Notes under the pieces: model-generated | Told to the model about the DNA's origin: nothing | Databases searched by the model: none | Seen by the model: only the letters and a program-made list of their open reading frames with translations | Shown: in pieces, positions 1 to 8,451 of the stretch | Numbering within the stretch: the first letter of the stretch is position 1 | Layout of the letters: every line of letters starts with the position of its first letter | Made by a program: the position numbers and the translations under genes | DNA from: Sphingobacteriaceae bacterium | Lineage (GTDB): Bacteria; Bacteroidota; Bacteroidia; B-17B0; Aurantibacillaceae | Length of the DNA: 64,000 nt | NCBI GenBank assembly: GCA_002319075.1 | Contig: NVQB01000001.1 | Coordinates: 372,001-436,000, forward strand | Direction of reading: 5' to 3'

Positions 1-443
1 ACGCCTCCATAGCGGCTGAGCCCGGCGGGATAATCCTGCTGATAGGAAATATGCAGCCCAAGAATTTTTGCCTCCACGTAATAAGAAATGAGGCAGTACG
101 CCAGGTACAAAGAGACACTGGCCCCAAGAACGGTGAGTATCCTTTCTATTTGTTTTCGCTTTCGGTCTCGTTCCAGTTTCAAAATTGAGTAGGGTACCCA
201 AAAGGGCCAGACTATCTGCGCAAAAAACAGGAATGTATAAGTCATAGGCCACCGTAAAAAGCTCCAGCCTTGATACGTGAGTGAGAGCCACACAAAGCCC
301 TCAGATATCTGCTGTATTCCGAAGATCAGGGGTATGCTTGCAAACAGCAATTGAGAACTGTGTTGGCTTTTTTTGATGGAGGCCACTCCGATTGTTACCA
401 GGACAATACCTGCTCCAAAACTTGCATTGGCGGAAAAACACAT
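1..443 (-). CDS. DUF6629 family membrane protein (3' end cut off by window)
   Basis: The reverse strand is open from an ATG at 443 to the window edge (147 codons, no stop). The protein begins MCFSANASFGAGIVLVTIGV, which matches the characteristic start of DUF6629 integral membrane proteins, and continues with alternating hydrophobic helices and short loops (about four membrane segments visible). The function of the family is unknown. It is divergent from the BLUF gene, and the 216-bp space between them carries two CRP/FNR-like palindromes that could serve either gene. The family assignment is from memory of the N-terminal signature; the start is well supported. Confidence 0.75.
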   Translation of the reverse strand, partial: MCFSANASFGAGIVLVTIGVASIKKSQHSSQLLFASIPLIFGIQQISEGFVWLSLTYQGWSFLRWPMTYTFLFFAQIVWPFWVPYSILKLERDRKRKQIERILTVLGASVSLYLAYCLISYYVEAKILGLHISYQQDYPAGLSRYGG

Positions 444-559
444 GGACGTAATTTTAAATTATGGCTGATGATTTCTGCAAATACTAATCTGCGGGACGTC
501 TTTGCAATTACCTTTCCCGCTTCCTAAATTCAAAGGTAAGTGCGTCCTAAATCTATCAG

Positions 560-595
560 ATGATATCTCTCATGCATTAACATGAAATACATCAT
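560..595. promoter_or_regulatory. Two CRP/FNR-like palindromes
   Basis: Two TGA-N6-TCA dyads sit in tandem: ATGA-TATCTC-TCAT (560-573) and ATGA-AATACA-TCAT (582-595). They lie between the divergent DUF6629 and BLUF genes. The second shares 13 of 14 bases with the site at 4552-4565. Binding by a Crp/Fnr-type regulator is inferred from the half-site spacing only. Confidence 0.5.
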
Positions 596-659
596 GCTTT
601 ATAACTTGAATCACATTGTTAAACAAAGTAATTTCACCTAACTATTAGACTAAAAAAAA

Positions 660-1127
660 ATGTTTGAGTTGATCTATTGTTCCGAAGCAAATGCGAATAT
701 ATCGGAAGACGATATTGCGTCTATTCTCAGTACCTCCAGAGCCTTTAATAAAACCCATAGCATTACCGGATGTCTTTTATATTACAATGGCGAGTTTATA
801 CAGATTTTGGAAGGAGAGGAAAATGTTGTGCAGAGCCTGTTTTCAAACATCCGTAAAGATAAGCGGCATACAAATGTTCAGCTTATAGCAGAAGAATTTG
901 CGGCAGGCCGCGCCTTTGAAAGCTGGAACATGGCTTTCAACAGCATTAATCCCGCTCAGTTTTCGCCCATTATCGAATCCTTGTTTATTGAAAATGTAAT
1001 GGCGTTTTCTGACTTTGCGGCTAAGCCCAATGAAGCCACAAAACTTTTTTGGTACATGACCCGCCAACTACTGGACGGGAATTGGCCGGAAACAAAAGAG
1101 TCTGATCGCACCAGGCTGTTTTTCTAA
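660..1127 (+). CDS. BLUF domain blue-light sensor protein
   Basis: A 155-residue protein with a BLUF flavin-binding domain over roughly residues 1-95. The photocycle residues of the family are present: Tyr6 (LIYCS), Asn30, Gln48 in the FIQILEG strand, and Trp89/Met91 in SWNMAF. It is a stand-alone short BLUF protein of the PixD type, with about 50 further residues that form the C-terminal helical cap and no attached output domain, so it probably signals by protein-protein contact in the cytoplasm. The start lies just behind an A-rich run with no evident Shine-Dalgarno, which is normal in Bacteroidota. Tandem palindromes lie 65-100 bp upstream. Recognition is firm; the partner is unknown. Confidence 0.93.
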   Translation: MFELIYCSEANANISEDDIASILSTSRAFNKTHSITGCLLYYNGEFIQILEGEENVVQSLFSNIRKDKRHTNVQLIAEEFAAGRAFESWNMAFNSINPAQFSPIIESLFIENVMAFSDFAAKPNEATKLFWYMTRQLLDGNWPETKESDRTRLFF

Positions 1128-1808
1128 TTATTGTTTTATAACCCTTCCGTCTTCCATTTCAATGATCCGTTTGGTGCGGTTGGCAAAATCATTGTCGTGA
1201 GTTACAATTAAAAGCGATTGATTATAATTAGCCGCCAGCTCTTCGAAAATGTGAAACACGATCTCACTGTTTTTTTTATCGAGGTTACCGGTGGGTTCAT
1301 CACCCATGATAATGAGCGGGTCATTAATAAGAGCTCGCGCTATGGCCACCCTTTGTTTTTGCCCGCCCGAAAGCTGGTTCGGAAATTTCAGCGCTTCGCT
1401 TTCAATGCCGAGTACTTTCAGTTTTTCGTATGCCCTGTGTTCAATTTCTTTCTCTGAGAAAGCCCCAAGTTTTAAACCAGGAAGCATCACATTTTTCAGT
1501 ACACTGAATTCATTCAGTAAATAATGGAACTGGAACACGAAACCTATTTTTTCGTTCCTTACCCTCGCCAGCTCTTCCTCTTTTTTAGCCACCATGCTAA
1601 CACCATCTATTTTCAGGTCCCCCCTAAAGTCCATATCCATTGTTGAAAGTATATAAAGGAGTGTAGATTTTCCGCAGCCTGACTTCCCGATCACCGACAC
1701 AAACTCCCCTCTATCAATAGAAAAGCAAATGTCTTTCAATACAGGTACTGTAATTGGATCGTGAAACTCCTTACAGATATTTATCGCTTCGATGACTTTG
1801 CTGTTCAT
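1128..1808 (-). CDS. ABC transporter ATP-binding protein (MacB/LolD type)
   Basis: A 226-residue nucleotide-binding subunit. Visible motifs are Walker [10 protein letters not shown] (41-49), Q-loop Gln93, signature LSGGQ (146-150), Walker B LIIMGDE (165-171) and H-loop His204. Length and motifs fit the LolD/MacB ATPases that pair with FtsX-type permeases to drive mechanotransmission rather than conventional transport. It is the last gene of a four-gene reverse-strand operon (unknown 103-aa protein, adaptor, permease, ATPase), one base after the permease stop. The substrate is unknown: efflux of a small molecule or peptide, or lipoprotein release, are both possible. The adaptor favours efflux. 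Confidence 0.93.
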   Translation of the reverse strand: MNSKVIEAINICKEFHDPITVPVLKDICFSIDRGEFVSVIGKSGCGKSTLLYILSTMDMDFRGDLKIDGVSMVAKKEEELARVRNEKIGFVFQFHYLLNEFSVLKNVMLPGLKLGAFSEKEIEHRAYEKLKVLGIESEALKFPNQLSGGQKQRVAIARALINDPLIIMGDEPTGNLDKKNSEIVFHIFEELAANYNQSLLIVTHDNDFANRTKRIIEMEDGRVIKQ

Positions 1809-1809
1809 T

Positions 1810-3069
1810 TTATTTTCCCCTGATAATAATAACCGGATCTACTTTGCTCGCTTTGCGCGACGGAAAATAACCCGCGAAATAAGTAGTGACCACTGAAAAA
1901 ACTCCGCCAATAATATAAAACACAGGGCTGTAGTTAACCGGATAGGTTTTAATGGTAGGAAGTGCTTCTGTGTTAAAAGGAATGAGGTCTATGAGCGCAG
2001 AGGCGCCAAGTCCGAGCAGCAGCCCCAGCGCACCCCCGAAGATTCCTATGGTAAGCGCGATACTAATAAAAATTGCTTTCACATTCTTGCCCGAAAAACC
2101 GGTTGCTTTTAAAATGGCTATGGTATCCATTTTTTCATAGATCATCATGTTCAGAATGTTATAGATTCCGAAACCAGCCACCACTAAAAGCGTAATGCCT
2201 ACAACATACGAAATGAGGGTCCTGATAAAGGTTCCGGTTTCAAACTGCGCATTTGCTGTATTAATATCGAGTGCTTCCACATCAAACAATTGATGGTACT
2301 CATGCGCCATCGCCGGTGCGTTAAGAATATCTTTCAGCTTCACCTGGATATCTGTAACATAGCTGTTAGGCTCTCCCAGAAGTTTTTGAGCGGTAACAAG
2401 CGATACATAACTCTGTATCTTATCGAGTTCCTGCAATCCCGATTGAAAATAACCGACTACTTTCAACTGAAAACGTTCGCCACGGGAAGTTGTTACCTGC
2501 ACTACATCTCCCAGCTGTGCTAACATTTTTTCGGCCGCGGCTTTTCCAAGGATAATGCTGTTCGGAATATTTTTAAGATCTATATAACGCCCTTCAGTAA
2601 CATACTCACTAAATTTAAAAAGTCTGTTCTCGGCTTCAGGATCAATACCGCTTACTGTGCCTGGTAAGTCAACAGCACCGAGGTTGTAAAATACCTGACA
2701 ACTGATTTTTGGAGCAATGCCTAATACACGTTTATCTTCCCGCAGCGTTTTCAGAATAACTGCGCTGTTCCTGATCTGCAACTGTTCGTTTTTAGGTTTT
2801 ACAGAGCGAATAAAGTTATGGGTACCGGAATAAGTTTTGGACAATTCAACAGGTTGTAACGCGGAGGGCTGTACCTCTTTATAAAGACGGATATGCGGAG
2901 TACGATTTAAAACTAAGCCATCAAGCAACTGATTTAACCCCGTCATAAAGCTCAGCAGGGTAATGAACATGGCAATGCTGAACGTAACACCAATAGCAGC
3001 CACAAGCGTTTGCCGCCAGCGGGCCAGCAATAACGAACGCGAAATATCAAAACTGAGCTTCAGGTTCAT
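1810..3069 (-). CDS. FtsX/MacB-like ABC transporter permease
   Basis: A 419-residue inner-membrane permease with the layout of the MacB/LolC family: one N-terminal membrane helix (about 20-45), a large periplasmic MacB_PCD-like domain (about 50-280), then three helices (about 285-310, 335-365, 380-405) forming the FtsX domain. It ends with a typical SRKASKVDP...IRGK tail. Its ATG overlaps the stop of the upstream adaptor by one base (TAATG), so the two are translationally coupled. With the ATPase and adaptor it should form a complete MacAB-like pump; no TolC homologue lies in this operon. Confidence 0.9.
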   Translation of the reverse strand: MNLKLSFDISRSLLLARWRQTLVAAIGVTFSIAMFITLLSFMTGLNQLLDGLVLNRTPHIRLYKEVQPSALQPVELSKTYSGTHNFIRSVKPKNEQLQIRNSAVILKTLREDKRVLGIAPKISCQVFYNLGAVDLPGTVSGIDPEAENRLFKFSEYVTEGRYIDLKNIPNSIILGKAAAEKMLAQLGDVVQVTTSRGERFQLKVVGYFQSGLQELDKIQSYVSLVTAQKLLGEPNSYVTDIQVKLKDILNAPAMAHEYHQLFDVEALDINTANAQFETGTFIRTLISYVVGITLLVVAGFGIYNILNMMIYEKMDTIAILKATGFSGKNVKAIFISIALTIGIFGGALGLLLGLGASALIDLIPFNTEALPTIKTYPVNYSPVFYIIGGVFSVVTTYFAGYFPSRKASKVDPVIIIRGK

Positions 3070-4166
3070 TAGTCGGGTTTTACAAGTTCTTCGTCTTTAG
3101 AAATACCTGTCAGAATTTCGATTACCTGGTAATCTTTCAAGCCTGTTTTTACCTGTGTTTTTTGTCCGTTACGCTTTATCACCGTACTGTCGTTAAGCAG
3201 GTAATTCCGCGGAATGAGCAAGGTGTTTTTTTTCCTGCTGATCACGATATTAGCCTCGAAGCTTGTATTCGGGTAAACGATCGCCGGAGCTTTTGTAAAT
3301 TCGGCTTCCACAATAAAGGTCTTACTGCGCTCGTTCATCAGCGGGAAAACGCGTGTTACCTGTGCTTCAAATACTTGTCCGCGATAGCTGTCAAGCGTAA
3401 CTAGAACGGGTAAGCCCTTTTTTATTTTTACAATGTCATATTCGTCCACCTGCATCTCCAGAATAAAAGTGAAAGCATCACCCACAATGGCTAACGGAGT
3501 CTGCATACTTACCATTTCTCCTTTTACTTTATTGAGGCTGTATACGATGCCGTTTAATTCGCTGCGAACTGTATAGTCGTTTTCAGAAGTTCCTGTGATC
3601 AGTAAATTTTTCTTCGCTTGTAATGAGGCAAATTCTAATTGCCGTTGCAGGTCCTCCAGTTTCAGCAGCGACGAGTAATAAGAGGTTCTCGAATTTTTAA
3701 AGCCCAGTTCACGCTGTTCCAGATCTACTCTGGTGCCTATGTTTTGCTGCCATAGCGCTAATTGGCGTGTATATAGCAAAGAATCATTCTGCATTTTTTC
3801 CCTGGCGAGATCTGAAAAAGCACGGGCATCTATCAATTTGCTTTTATTAGCGGCAAGATCAGAGAACCTTGCGGCCAGCTCGGCATTTTCTTTTGTGAGA
3901 CGCTGGATGTCGTTTGATATAAATAGAAGAGGCTGCCCTTTTTTTACGGTATCTCCTTCTTTCACAAACACCTGTTCAATAATGCCGTTGGCCTGTGCAA
4001 ACACCTGGTACTGATCTTTGCTTTTAATGGTACCCGAAGCATACACCGATTCTGATACACTGCCTAAAACAGGCTTGAGTTTTTCTTTATCCTGTTTGCA
4101 GGCTGTAAAATAGAACAGGCTGCACAGTGTCATGAAACAAAATTTTAAAATTCCAACAGATCTCAT
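3069..4166 (-). CDS. HlyD/MacA-type periplasmic adaptor lipoprotein
   Basis: A 365-residue membrane-fusion protein. The N-terminus is a lipoprotein signal ending in FTAC (Cys23), so it is probably anchored to a membrane. A biotinyl-lipoyl-like segment follows (GIIEQVFVKEGDTVKKGQPL, about 58-77), then a long coiled-coil hairpin (about 80-190), a second lipoyl half and a beta-barrel domain. It bridges the permease to an outer-membrane channel. It sits between the 103-aa gene (5-bp gap) and the permease (1-base overlap). Assignment is secure; the cargo is not known. Confidence 0.9.
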   Translation of the reverse strand: MRSVGILKFCFMTLCSLFYFTACKQDKEKLKPVLGSVSESVYASGTIKSKDQYQVFAQANGIIEQVFVKEGDTVKKGQPLLFISNDIQRLTKENAELAARFSDLAANKSKLIDARAFSDLAREKMQNDSLLYTRQLALWQQNIGTRVDLEQRELGFKNSRTSYYSSLLKLEDLQRQLEFASLQAKKNLLITGTSENDYTVRSELNGIVYSLNKVKGEMVSMQTPLAIVGDAFTFILEMQVDEYDIVKIKKGLPVLVTLDSYRGQVFEAQVTRVFPLMNERSKTFIVEAEFTKAPAIVYPNTSFEANIVISRKKNTLLIPRNYLLNDSTVIKRNGQKTQVKTGLKDYQVIEILTGISKDEELVKPD

Positions 4167-4171
4167 AGCGT

Positions 4172-4483
4172 TTATACAACAAGGAGAGGTTCAATGCTAA
4201 TACGTGCGATATCATCCAGTCCGAATTGCAGGATCGAAGCTGGAAATTCAGTGAATTCGCCATTACTCTTATTATGGATCGCCCAGAAAGCTTCTTGTTT
4301 TTCTTCGGGCAAAAAACAATATTTCTCTGCAGGATAGAGGTATTCAAATTGAGAGTCCTTAACTACTTTAAACTGCACAAACTGGCCTTTCAGTTCTTTA
4401 TTGTCTTTTGTGTATAAAGTTACTTTGCTGAAGTGGGGATTTGAAAGATCGTAGAGAGAATAAATGTGGAGTGTTGATTTCAT
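4172..4483 (-). CDS. Unknown small cytoplasmic protein heading the ABC efflux operon
   Basis: A 103-residue protein without signal peptide or membrane segment that I do not recognise. It looks like a compact mixed alpha/beta domain with several aromatic residues (Tyr and Phe) and ends ISIEPLLVV. It is the first gene of the ABC operon: its stop is five bases before the adaptor start, so it is almost certainly co-transcribed. A palindrome of the CRP/FNR type lies about 70 bp upstream (4552-4565). The reading frame is supported by operon position rather than by homology. Confidence 0.65.
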   Translation of the reverse strand: MKSTLHIYSLYDLSNPHFSKVTLYTKDNKELKGQFVQFKVVKDSQFEYLYPAEKYCFLPEEKQEAFWAIHNKSNGEFTEFPASILQFGLDDIARISIEPLLVV

Positions 4484-4551
4484 AGGATTTAAAACTTTCT
4501 AAAACATAGCCGGGTGCTCGATAAAGGTATCCTGCTTTAGTCAAGCCTGGC

Positions 4552-4565
4552 ATGAAATACATCAC
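4552..4565. promoter_or_regulatory. CRP/FNR-like palindrome upstream of the ABC efflux operon
   Basis: ATGA-AATACA-TCAC, centred about 75 bp upstream of the first operon gene. Its core CATGAAATACATCA is identical to the site at 581-594 in front of the BLUF gene. Confidence 0.5.
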
Positions 4566-4620
4566 TGCTAAACATGACTTTCATCAGCTTCTTTTGGATA
4601 GCCGTTTGTTCTACTAATCG

Positions 4621-5052
4621 CTATTGGCCAGGGTAGCCGCTTTCCAGATCTGCCAGCGTTCTCCTGGTACATTCATTGTCAAAAAAAGCAGATACGGATT
4701 CTCCGTTTATAATGAGCGAAACCTTAAAATTATAAAAGCCAGTACGGGGAATTTCCGCTTCCAGATAATTACTGAAGGGATATTGATAAAGATCTTCCGT
4801 TGCCATTGTGCCCCCCTTGTAGTAGAACGCTATGTAACCTATAATGATCGTATTCATCAGAGCTTTGCCGCTAACTTCGTTTACATATACATGGAGGCGG
4901 TTACCGCATTTTTTTACCAGTTCTATCTCGTACCTGCCTGCCGTGTGTTTGATACAAGAGTTGGTATCGCAGGAAATTTTCTGAGCCTTTAACAGGAATA
5001 TACTTGTAAAAAAGAAAATGGTAAAACCGGTTCTGATGAGTGTTTGATTCAT
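4621..5052 (-). CDS. Secreted protein of unknown function
   Basis: I take the start at 5052 (MNQTLIRTGF...) because it places a signal peptide with hydrophobic core IFFFTSIFLL at the N-terminus; an in-frame start at 5100 would bury it. The mature part is about 115 residues, with Cys pairs near the start (CDTNSC), a middle Cys (KKCGN) and a late one (DNECT), suggesting disulfides in the periplasm. No family recognised. It stands alone between the ABC operon and the BON gene. Confidence 0.6.
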   Translation of the reverse strand: MNQTLIRTGFTIFFFTSIFLLKAQKISCDTNSCIKHTAGRYEIELVKKCGNRLHVYVNEVSGKALMNTIIIGYIAFYYKGGTMATEDLYQYPFSNYLEAEIPRTGFYNFKVSLIINGESVSAFFDNECTRRTLADLESGYPGQ

Positions 5053-5354
5053 GTCCCAAAGTTCTGGATGAATCTGCTTTGAAGCCTTAACTTCCGTCAC
5101 TTAAAAATATGATCCCCGTCATTGGATAAAAATAGTATTAGAAATTGCCAGAGCGCGGAGGTATTGCTGCGTGCATCAGTAAGTAGTTTAAAAAAACTTT
5201 GTGAATTTCTATTACCGTGAGATATTCTTTTCGTAAAAGCTTTCGGACGCGTTTCTTTTTTTTGAGAAAATAGAAATAAAAAAAGCCATTGGCGGCCCTG
5301 GAGCAAATCTTCAAGGTCCGGCCAACAGCATTTTTTGGGTTGCTTTGGTTATTA

Positions 5355-6026
5355 TTAGTCCATTAACGAGTAATCGTAATCCACTACCAGTTCATTATCC
5401 ACGTTCCACACGCCTTTGGTATTCCAGGCAATGCGTTCGGCCTGCTCTTTCTCGTACCACGATCCTACAGTACCCGTTAAAGTTACTTTTGTACCTTTTA
5501 CGCTCACTTCAATATCTTCCGAATTAATAGCCCAGTTACGTGCAAGGGCACGTTCCACTTCGCGTTTTTCTATCAGGTCGTGCGACTCCGGTTTAAGTGT
5601 AATATTACTGGTAACGCCCATAACACCGTTTATGTTTTTTACAGCTTCTTTTGCAGCCTCACGCTGGAAGTTCCAGTTTACTTCACCATCGAGGGTGATC
5701 CAGCCTTTCTCAACTTTTACTTTGATCTTTTCATTTGGAATTTTCCAGTTCCATTCCATAGCGGTGAGTACATTCGTTGCAATAGTGCTATCGTCTACTT
5801 TTTTTAGAGAGTCGAATTGCACTTCGATCTTTTCAACAACCACCTTTACACCCGCTACGCTTTTTGCAGCAGCTTCCGCTTCCGATTTTTTTGCATAGCT
5901 ATTTACCGTGCCGGTTAAAGTGATCACACCGTCTTTGGCAATTACACCAATTTCTGCTGCATGCAACAGAGGTTCCCATTTAATGGCGTCTTGTACTTCT
6001 TTTTGTAATTGTTCGTTGGTTTTCAT
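5355..6026 (-). CDS. Triple BON-domain protein (OsmY-like, no signal peptide)
   Basis: A 223-residue protein made of three BON domains (about 1-70, 75-145 and 150-222), each with the ITL(T/D)G(T/E)V core and a closing conserved Gly-Val. BON domains bind membranes or phospholipid surfaces and are typical of osmotic-stress proteins such as OsmY. Unlike OsmY there is no signal peptide: the protein begins MKTNEQLQKEVQDAI directly with the first domain, so it is probably cytoplasmic. Upstream lies a strong dyad GTGA-N6-TCAC (6087-6100), which suggests stress-type control. Confidence 0.92.
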   Translation of the reverse strand: MKTNEQLQKEVQDAIKWEPLLHAAEIGVIAKDGVITLTGTVNSYAKKSEAEAAAKSVAGVKVVVEKIEVQFDSLKKVDDSTIATNVLTAMEWNWKIPNEKIKVKVEKGWITLDGEVNWNFQREAAKEAVKNINGVMGVTSNITLKPESHDLIEKREVERALARNWAINSEDIEVSVKGTKVTLTGTVGSWYEKEQAERIAWNTKGVWNVDNELVVDYDYSLMD

Positions 6027-6084
6027 AGCTCTTAATTTTAATGAGTTTTTACATCACAAAATTAGAGCTAAGCGTATTCCGGCG

Positions 6085-6102
6085 CAGTGATTTGGGTCAC
6101 TG
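6085..6102. promoter_or_regulatory. CRP-like palindrome upstream of the BON gene
   Basis: CAGTGA-TTTGGG-TCACTG is a perfect 6-bp inverted repeat with a 6-base spacer. It holds the GTGA-N6-TCAC core of CRP-type sites and is centred about 68 bp upstream of the BON gene start. Confidence 0.55.
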
Positions 6103-6167
6103 GTTTTGATGATCCTCAACAGACTTTAATTGCTCCTGATTAAATTTAACCAGTAAGATCTATAAGA

Positions 6168-6647
6168 CTATCTGAACAAGTGTCCACAGTGGTAGTTTTC
6201 AAACAGCTCTTCCAGCACCTTTATAGACTTCCTCCCAAAGGCTTTGTGGTTTTCAAAATAACTTCGGCCGAGGATCATGATGCGCAGCAGGGTATAAATT
6301 TGCAGATTGCACAGCTTGTTTCTCAAATGCGGTGGCAGACTTAATACCTGTGCCGGGTCTTCAAAAACTTCCCGGTGTTTGCGCGGAATGCTACGCATGT
6401 ACCGCTGCTTTTCTACCTGGTTGGTAAAAAAACTAAGCTGCGTTTTTGTTGTTTCTAAAAGTTGTTTGCAGGCCCTGCCGGAAATATAGATGAAGTGCCC
6501 TTCAAACTTATAATTAAAAGGCTGGTAATTGTGCCGGAGCGCAGAGAGCTCTAGTGGACTTAAAATTTGTTTTAGATAAGGCAGCGAACGTTTGTCTGTT
6601 TTGGTAAGTGACGCCAGCACAGTATGCGGAAGGTCTTTGGTTTTCAT
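6168..6647 (-). CDS. Small protein with an RNA polymerase alpha-CTD-like C-terminus
   Basis: A 159-residue basic protein. Its last 45 residues (LCNLQIYTLLRIMILGRS followed by a GRKSIKVLEELFENY helix) resemble the helix-hairpin-helix of the RNA polymerase alpha C-terminal domain, where an LxxxxI.TL / FGxKSLxEL pattern is typical. The first 110 residues are helical and not recognised. A free alpha-CTD-like module could bind DNA or modulate transcription. No signal peptide or membrane segment. The CTD similarity is my reading of the motif, not a search result. Confidence 0.6.
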   Translation of the reverse strand: MKTKDLPHTVLASLTKTDKRSLPYLKQILSPLELSALRHNYQPFNYKFEGHFIYISGRACKQLLETTKTQLSFFTNQVEKQRYMRSIPRKHREVFEDPAQVLSLPPHLRNKLCNLQIYTLLRIMILGRSYFENHKAFGRKSIKVLEELFENYHCGHLFR

Positions 6648-6967
6648 AAGCTTGATCTTTAGATGTTTCGATATCCTGGGATCGTGGGCTTATGAATTTG
6701 TGTAAAGATAAAAATTTTAGAAAATAGATCTCCTTAAAAATAGGGAGAAGATTTACTTAGTATTGGGGAGTTGGAATGGAGATTTATTCGATAACCTTGT
6801 AAAAAAGTAGTGGAAAAAGAAAAATAGGGTAAAATAAGCCAAAACGGACGGTTTACCGCCCATTTTTTCGCGGTTAAATAATCTACATTTGATGAAATAA
6901 TCCACGCTGTAACAGAAAAGCATTTTAATGATTAACATAATTAATTATTTGTGGTGATCAGGTCTTT
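6648..6967. other. Intergenic region with a Bacteroidota-type promoter
   Basis: A 320-bp AT-rich gap between divergent genes. The only element I can support is TACATTTG at 6884-6891, a perfect TAnnTTTG -7 box on the plus strand that would start transcription about 70 bp before the STAS/HATPase gene. The -33 region is only a T-run (about 6863-6869). No ORF is credible here. Confidence 0.45.
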
Positions 6968-8023
6968 ATGAAAAAACTATATACCACACAAGAATATAAA
7001 GATTGGCATAAAAAAAAGCTAAAGAAGATTCAAATCGAACTCAAAAGCAAGAATTATGCTCCTATCAAAAGAAAGAAATCAATAGGTTACCAACGACAAG
7101 CGGAGCCAGTTCCGCTGATAGCACCAAGAGACTTTAGGCTTTTAACAAACACTGAACAATGTTTAGGTTTTTTTAGGGATGTGAGGGATGAAAAAAATCA
7201 AGTTTTAATTAAGAACATACGGTTTTTAGTTATATCCATGAGTGATATAGAGCATATTGATTATGCTACAATTAGTGTTTTAAGTGCTATATGTGAAGAT
7301 TTTACATTTAGAAATATCGCTATGCGTGGCTTACTGCCTCGAAACCCAGCCTGTAAAAAAATCATTGTAGATTCGGGTTTTTTGAATCGCATGTATGATG
7401 ATAATCAAAGGAAATTCACCAAATTTACTCCCTCAGATGTTTTCGTATTTGAGAAAGGTGGTGATAAATTCACTGACTCAGATAATATTCGGATAGGAGA
7501 ACTTATTAAAGAAGTGTCAAAACATCTCACGGGCGTAGGTAGACATTTTAATCCAGTAAAAACAATTTTACTTGAAATTTGCGGTAATGCAATTGAGCAC
7601 TCAGATTCTCTATGTAAGCAATGGCTGCTCGGAGTAATGTATGAAAAAGATAAGGTGGTCTTTACCGTTACTGATGTAGGCCGGGGCATTTTGGAAACTT
7701 TATATAGAAAGCCTTTAGCCGGAATCAAAGATATGTTTACGTTAAAGGAAAAGCACGAGATACTTAATGGTGCATTTGAGCAGAAATATGGGTCCAGGAC
7801 GAGGGAAATAAATCGTAATAAAGGTCTTCCTGCTGTTAAGTACAATTCGGAAATGGGTTATATTCTTAATTTGATTGTTGTCACTAATAATGTAATTTTG
7901 TACTTTGGTGAGGATAGTGAATCATCAACATTTTTGAGGGGCGCACCGAGATTGAAAGGAACATTCTATCAATGGGAAGTTACAAAGGAATGTATTGATA
8001 AAGTTATAGTAAAAAAATCATGA
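6968..8023 (+). CDS. STAS-like/HATPase two-domain protein (anti-sigma-kinase-like)
   Basis: A 351-residue soluble protein with no signal peptide. Residues about 65-145 look like a STAS domain (alternating strands and helices, IDYATISVLSAICEDF, then GLLP.N and DSGFLN). Residues about 175-345 form a GHKL ATPase: N-box Glu203/Asn207 in LLEICGNAIEHS, G1 box Asp236-Gly238-Gly240 in VTDVGRGI, and a G2-like NKGLPAV (285-291). There is no dimerisation/phospho-His domain, so it resembles SpoIIAB/RsbW-type protein kinases joined to their STAS partner. Its stop overlaps the start of the DUF4325 gene by 4 bases. First gene of a three-gene unit; biological role unknown. Confidence 0.75.
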   Translation: MKKLYTTQEYKDWHKKKLKKIQIELKSKNYAPIKRKKSIGYQRQAEPVPLIAPRDFRLLTNTEQCLGFFRDVRDEKNQVLIKNIRFLVISMSDIEHIDYATISVLSAICEDFTFRNIAMRGLLPRNPACKKIIVDSGFLNRMYDDNQRKFTKFTPSDVFVFEKGGDKFTDSDNIRIGELIKEVSKHLTGVGRHFNPVKTILLEICGNAIEHSDSLCKQWLLGVMYEKDKVVFTVTDVGRGILETLYRKPLAGIKDMFTLKEKHEILNGAFEQKYGSRTREINRNKGLPAVKYNSEMGYILNLIVVTNNVILYFGEDSESSTFLRGAPRLKGTFYQWEVTKECIDKVIVKKS

Positions 8024-8451
8024 AGATAATTAGCATACTTAATAATTATTCAGAATATCCGGGTTTGAGGAATTGCAATATCAGTGAACATTCTGGCGAA
8101 GAATTTTACCATGTTGTTTTAAACAAGGAGTTTAAAGATAGCTTTGAAAAAAGCGAAACGGTGCAAATTAACTTGGATGGTACAGGAGGTTACGCATCTT
8201 CATTTTTAGATGAAGCCTTCGGTAATCTTGTATATGATTTTTCGTTAGAGAATGTGAAAAAATATGTTGAAATTATATCAGAGGAAGAGCCACATTGGAA
8301 GGAAATGATAGAAACGCAAACGTTTAAAGAATGGGAGAGAAGGCGATTAGAAAAGGAAAGTCCTAAAGTAACAATTAAACATGCTCCGTGGTTTAGAATG
8401 ATTGATAAAACTATTCAAGAGAAAGTATGGGAATTGCCTGCTGTTGTGTAG
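8020..8451 (+). CDS. STAS-like DUF4325 protein
   Basis: A 143-residue cytoplasmic protein. The INLDGTGGYASSFLDEAFG segment (about 50-68) is the hallmark of the DUF4325 STAS-like family (a strand, then S-F-x-D-E-A-F-G at a helix start). The C-terminal third is charged and helical and is not covered by the family core. Its ATG lies inside the end of the upstream STAS/HATPase gene (ATGA overlap), so the two are made together. By analogy with SpoIIAA/RsbV it may be the phosphorylation or binding target of the HATPase, but that is inference. Confidence 0.75.
   Translation: MKIISILNNYSEYPGLRNCNISEHSGEEFYHVVLNKEFKDSFEKSETVQINLDGTGGYASSFLDEAFGNLVYDFSLENVKKYVEIISEEEPHWKEMIETQTFKEWERRRLEKESPKVTIKHAPWFRMIDKTIQEKVWELPAVV

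Noticed and set aside
5097-5306. Open frame of 69 codons on the minus strand
   Set aside because: Basic, low-complexity sequence without domain, signal or operon support; lies in the gap upstream of the secreted protein.
5355-6026. Long open frames antisense to the BON gene
   Set aside because: The three BON repeats on the minus strand are unmistakable; the antisense frames are by-products.
6838-6868. ACGGT/ACCG hairpin as terminator
   Set aside because: The stem is only 4-5 bp and the T-run is short; too weak.
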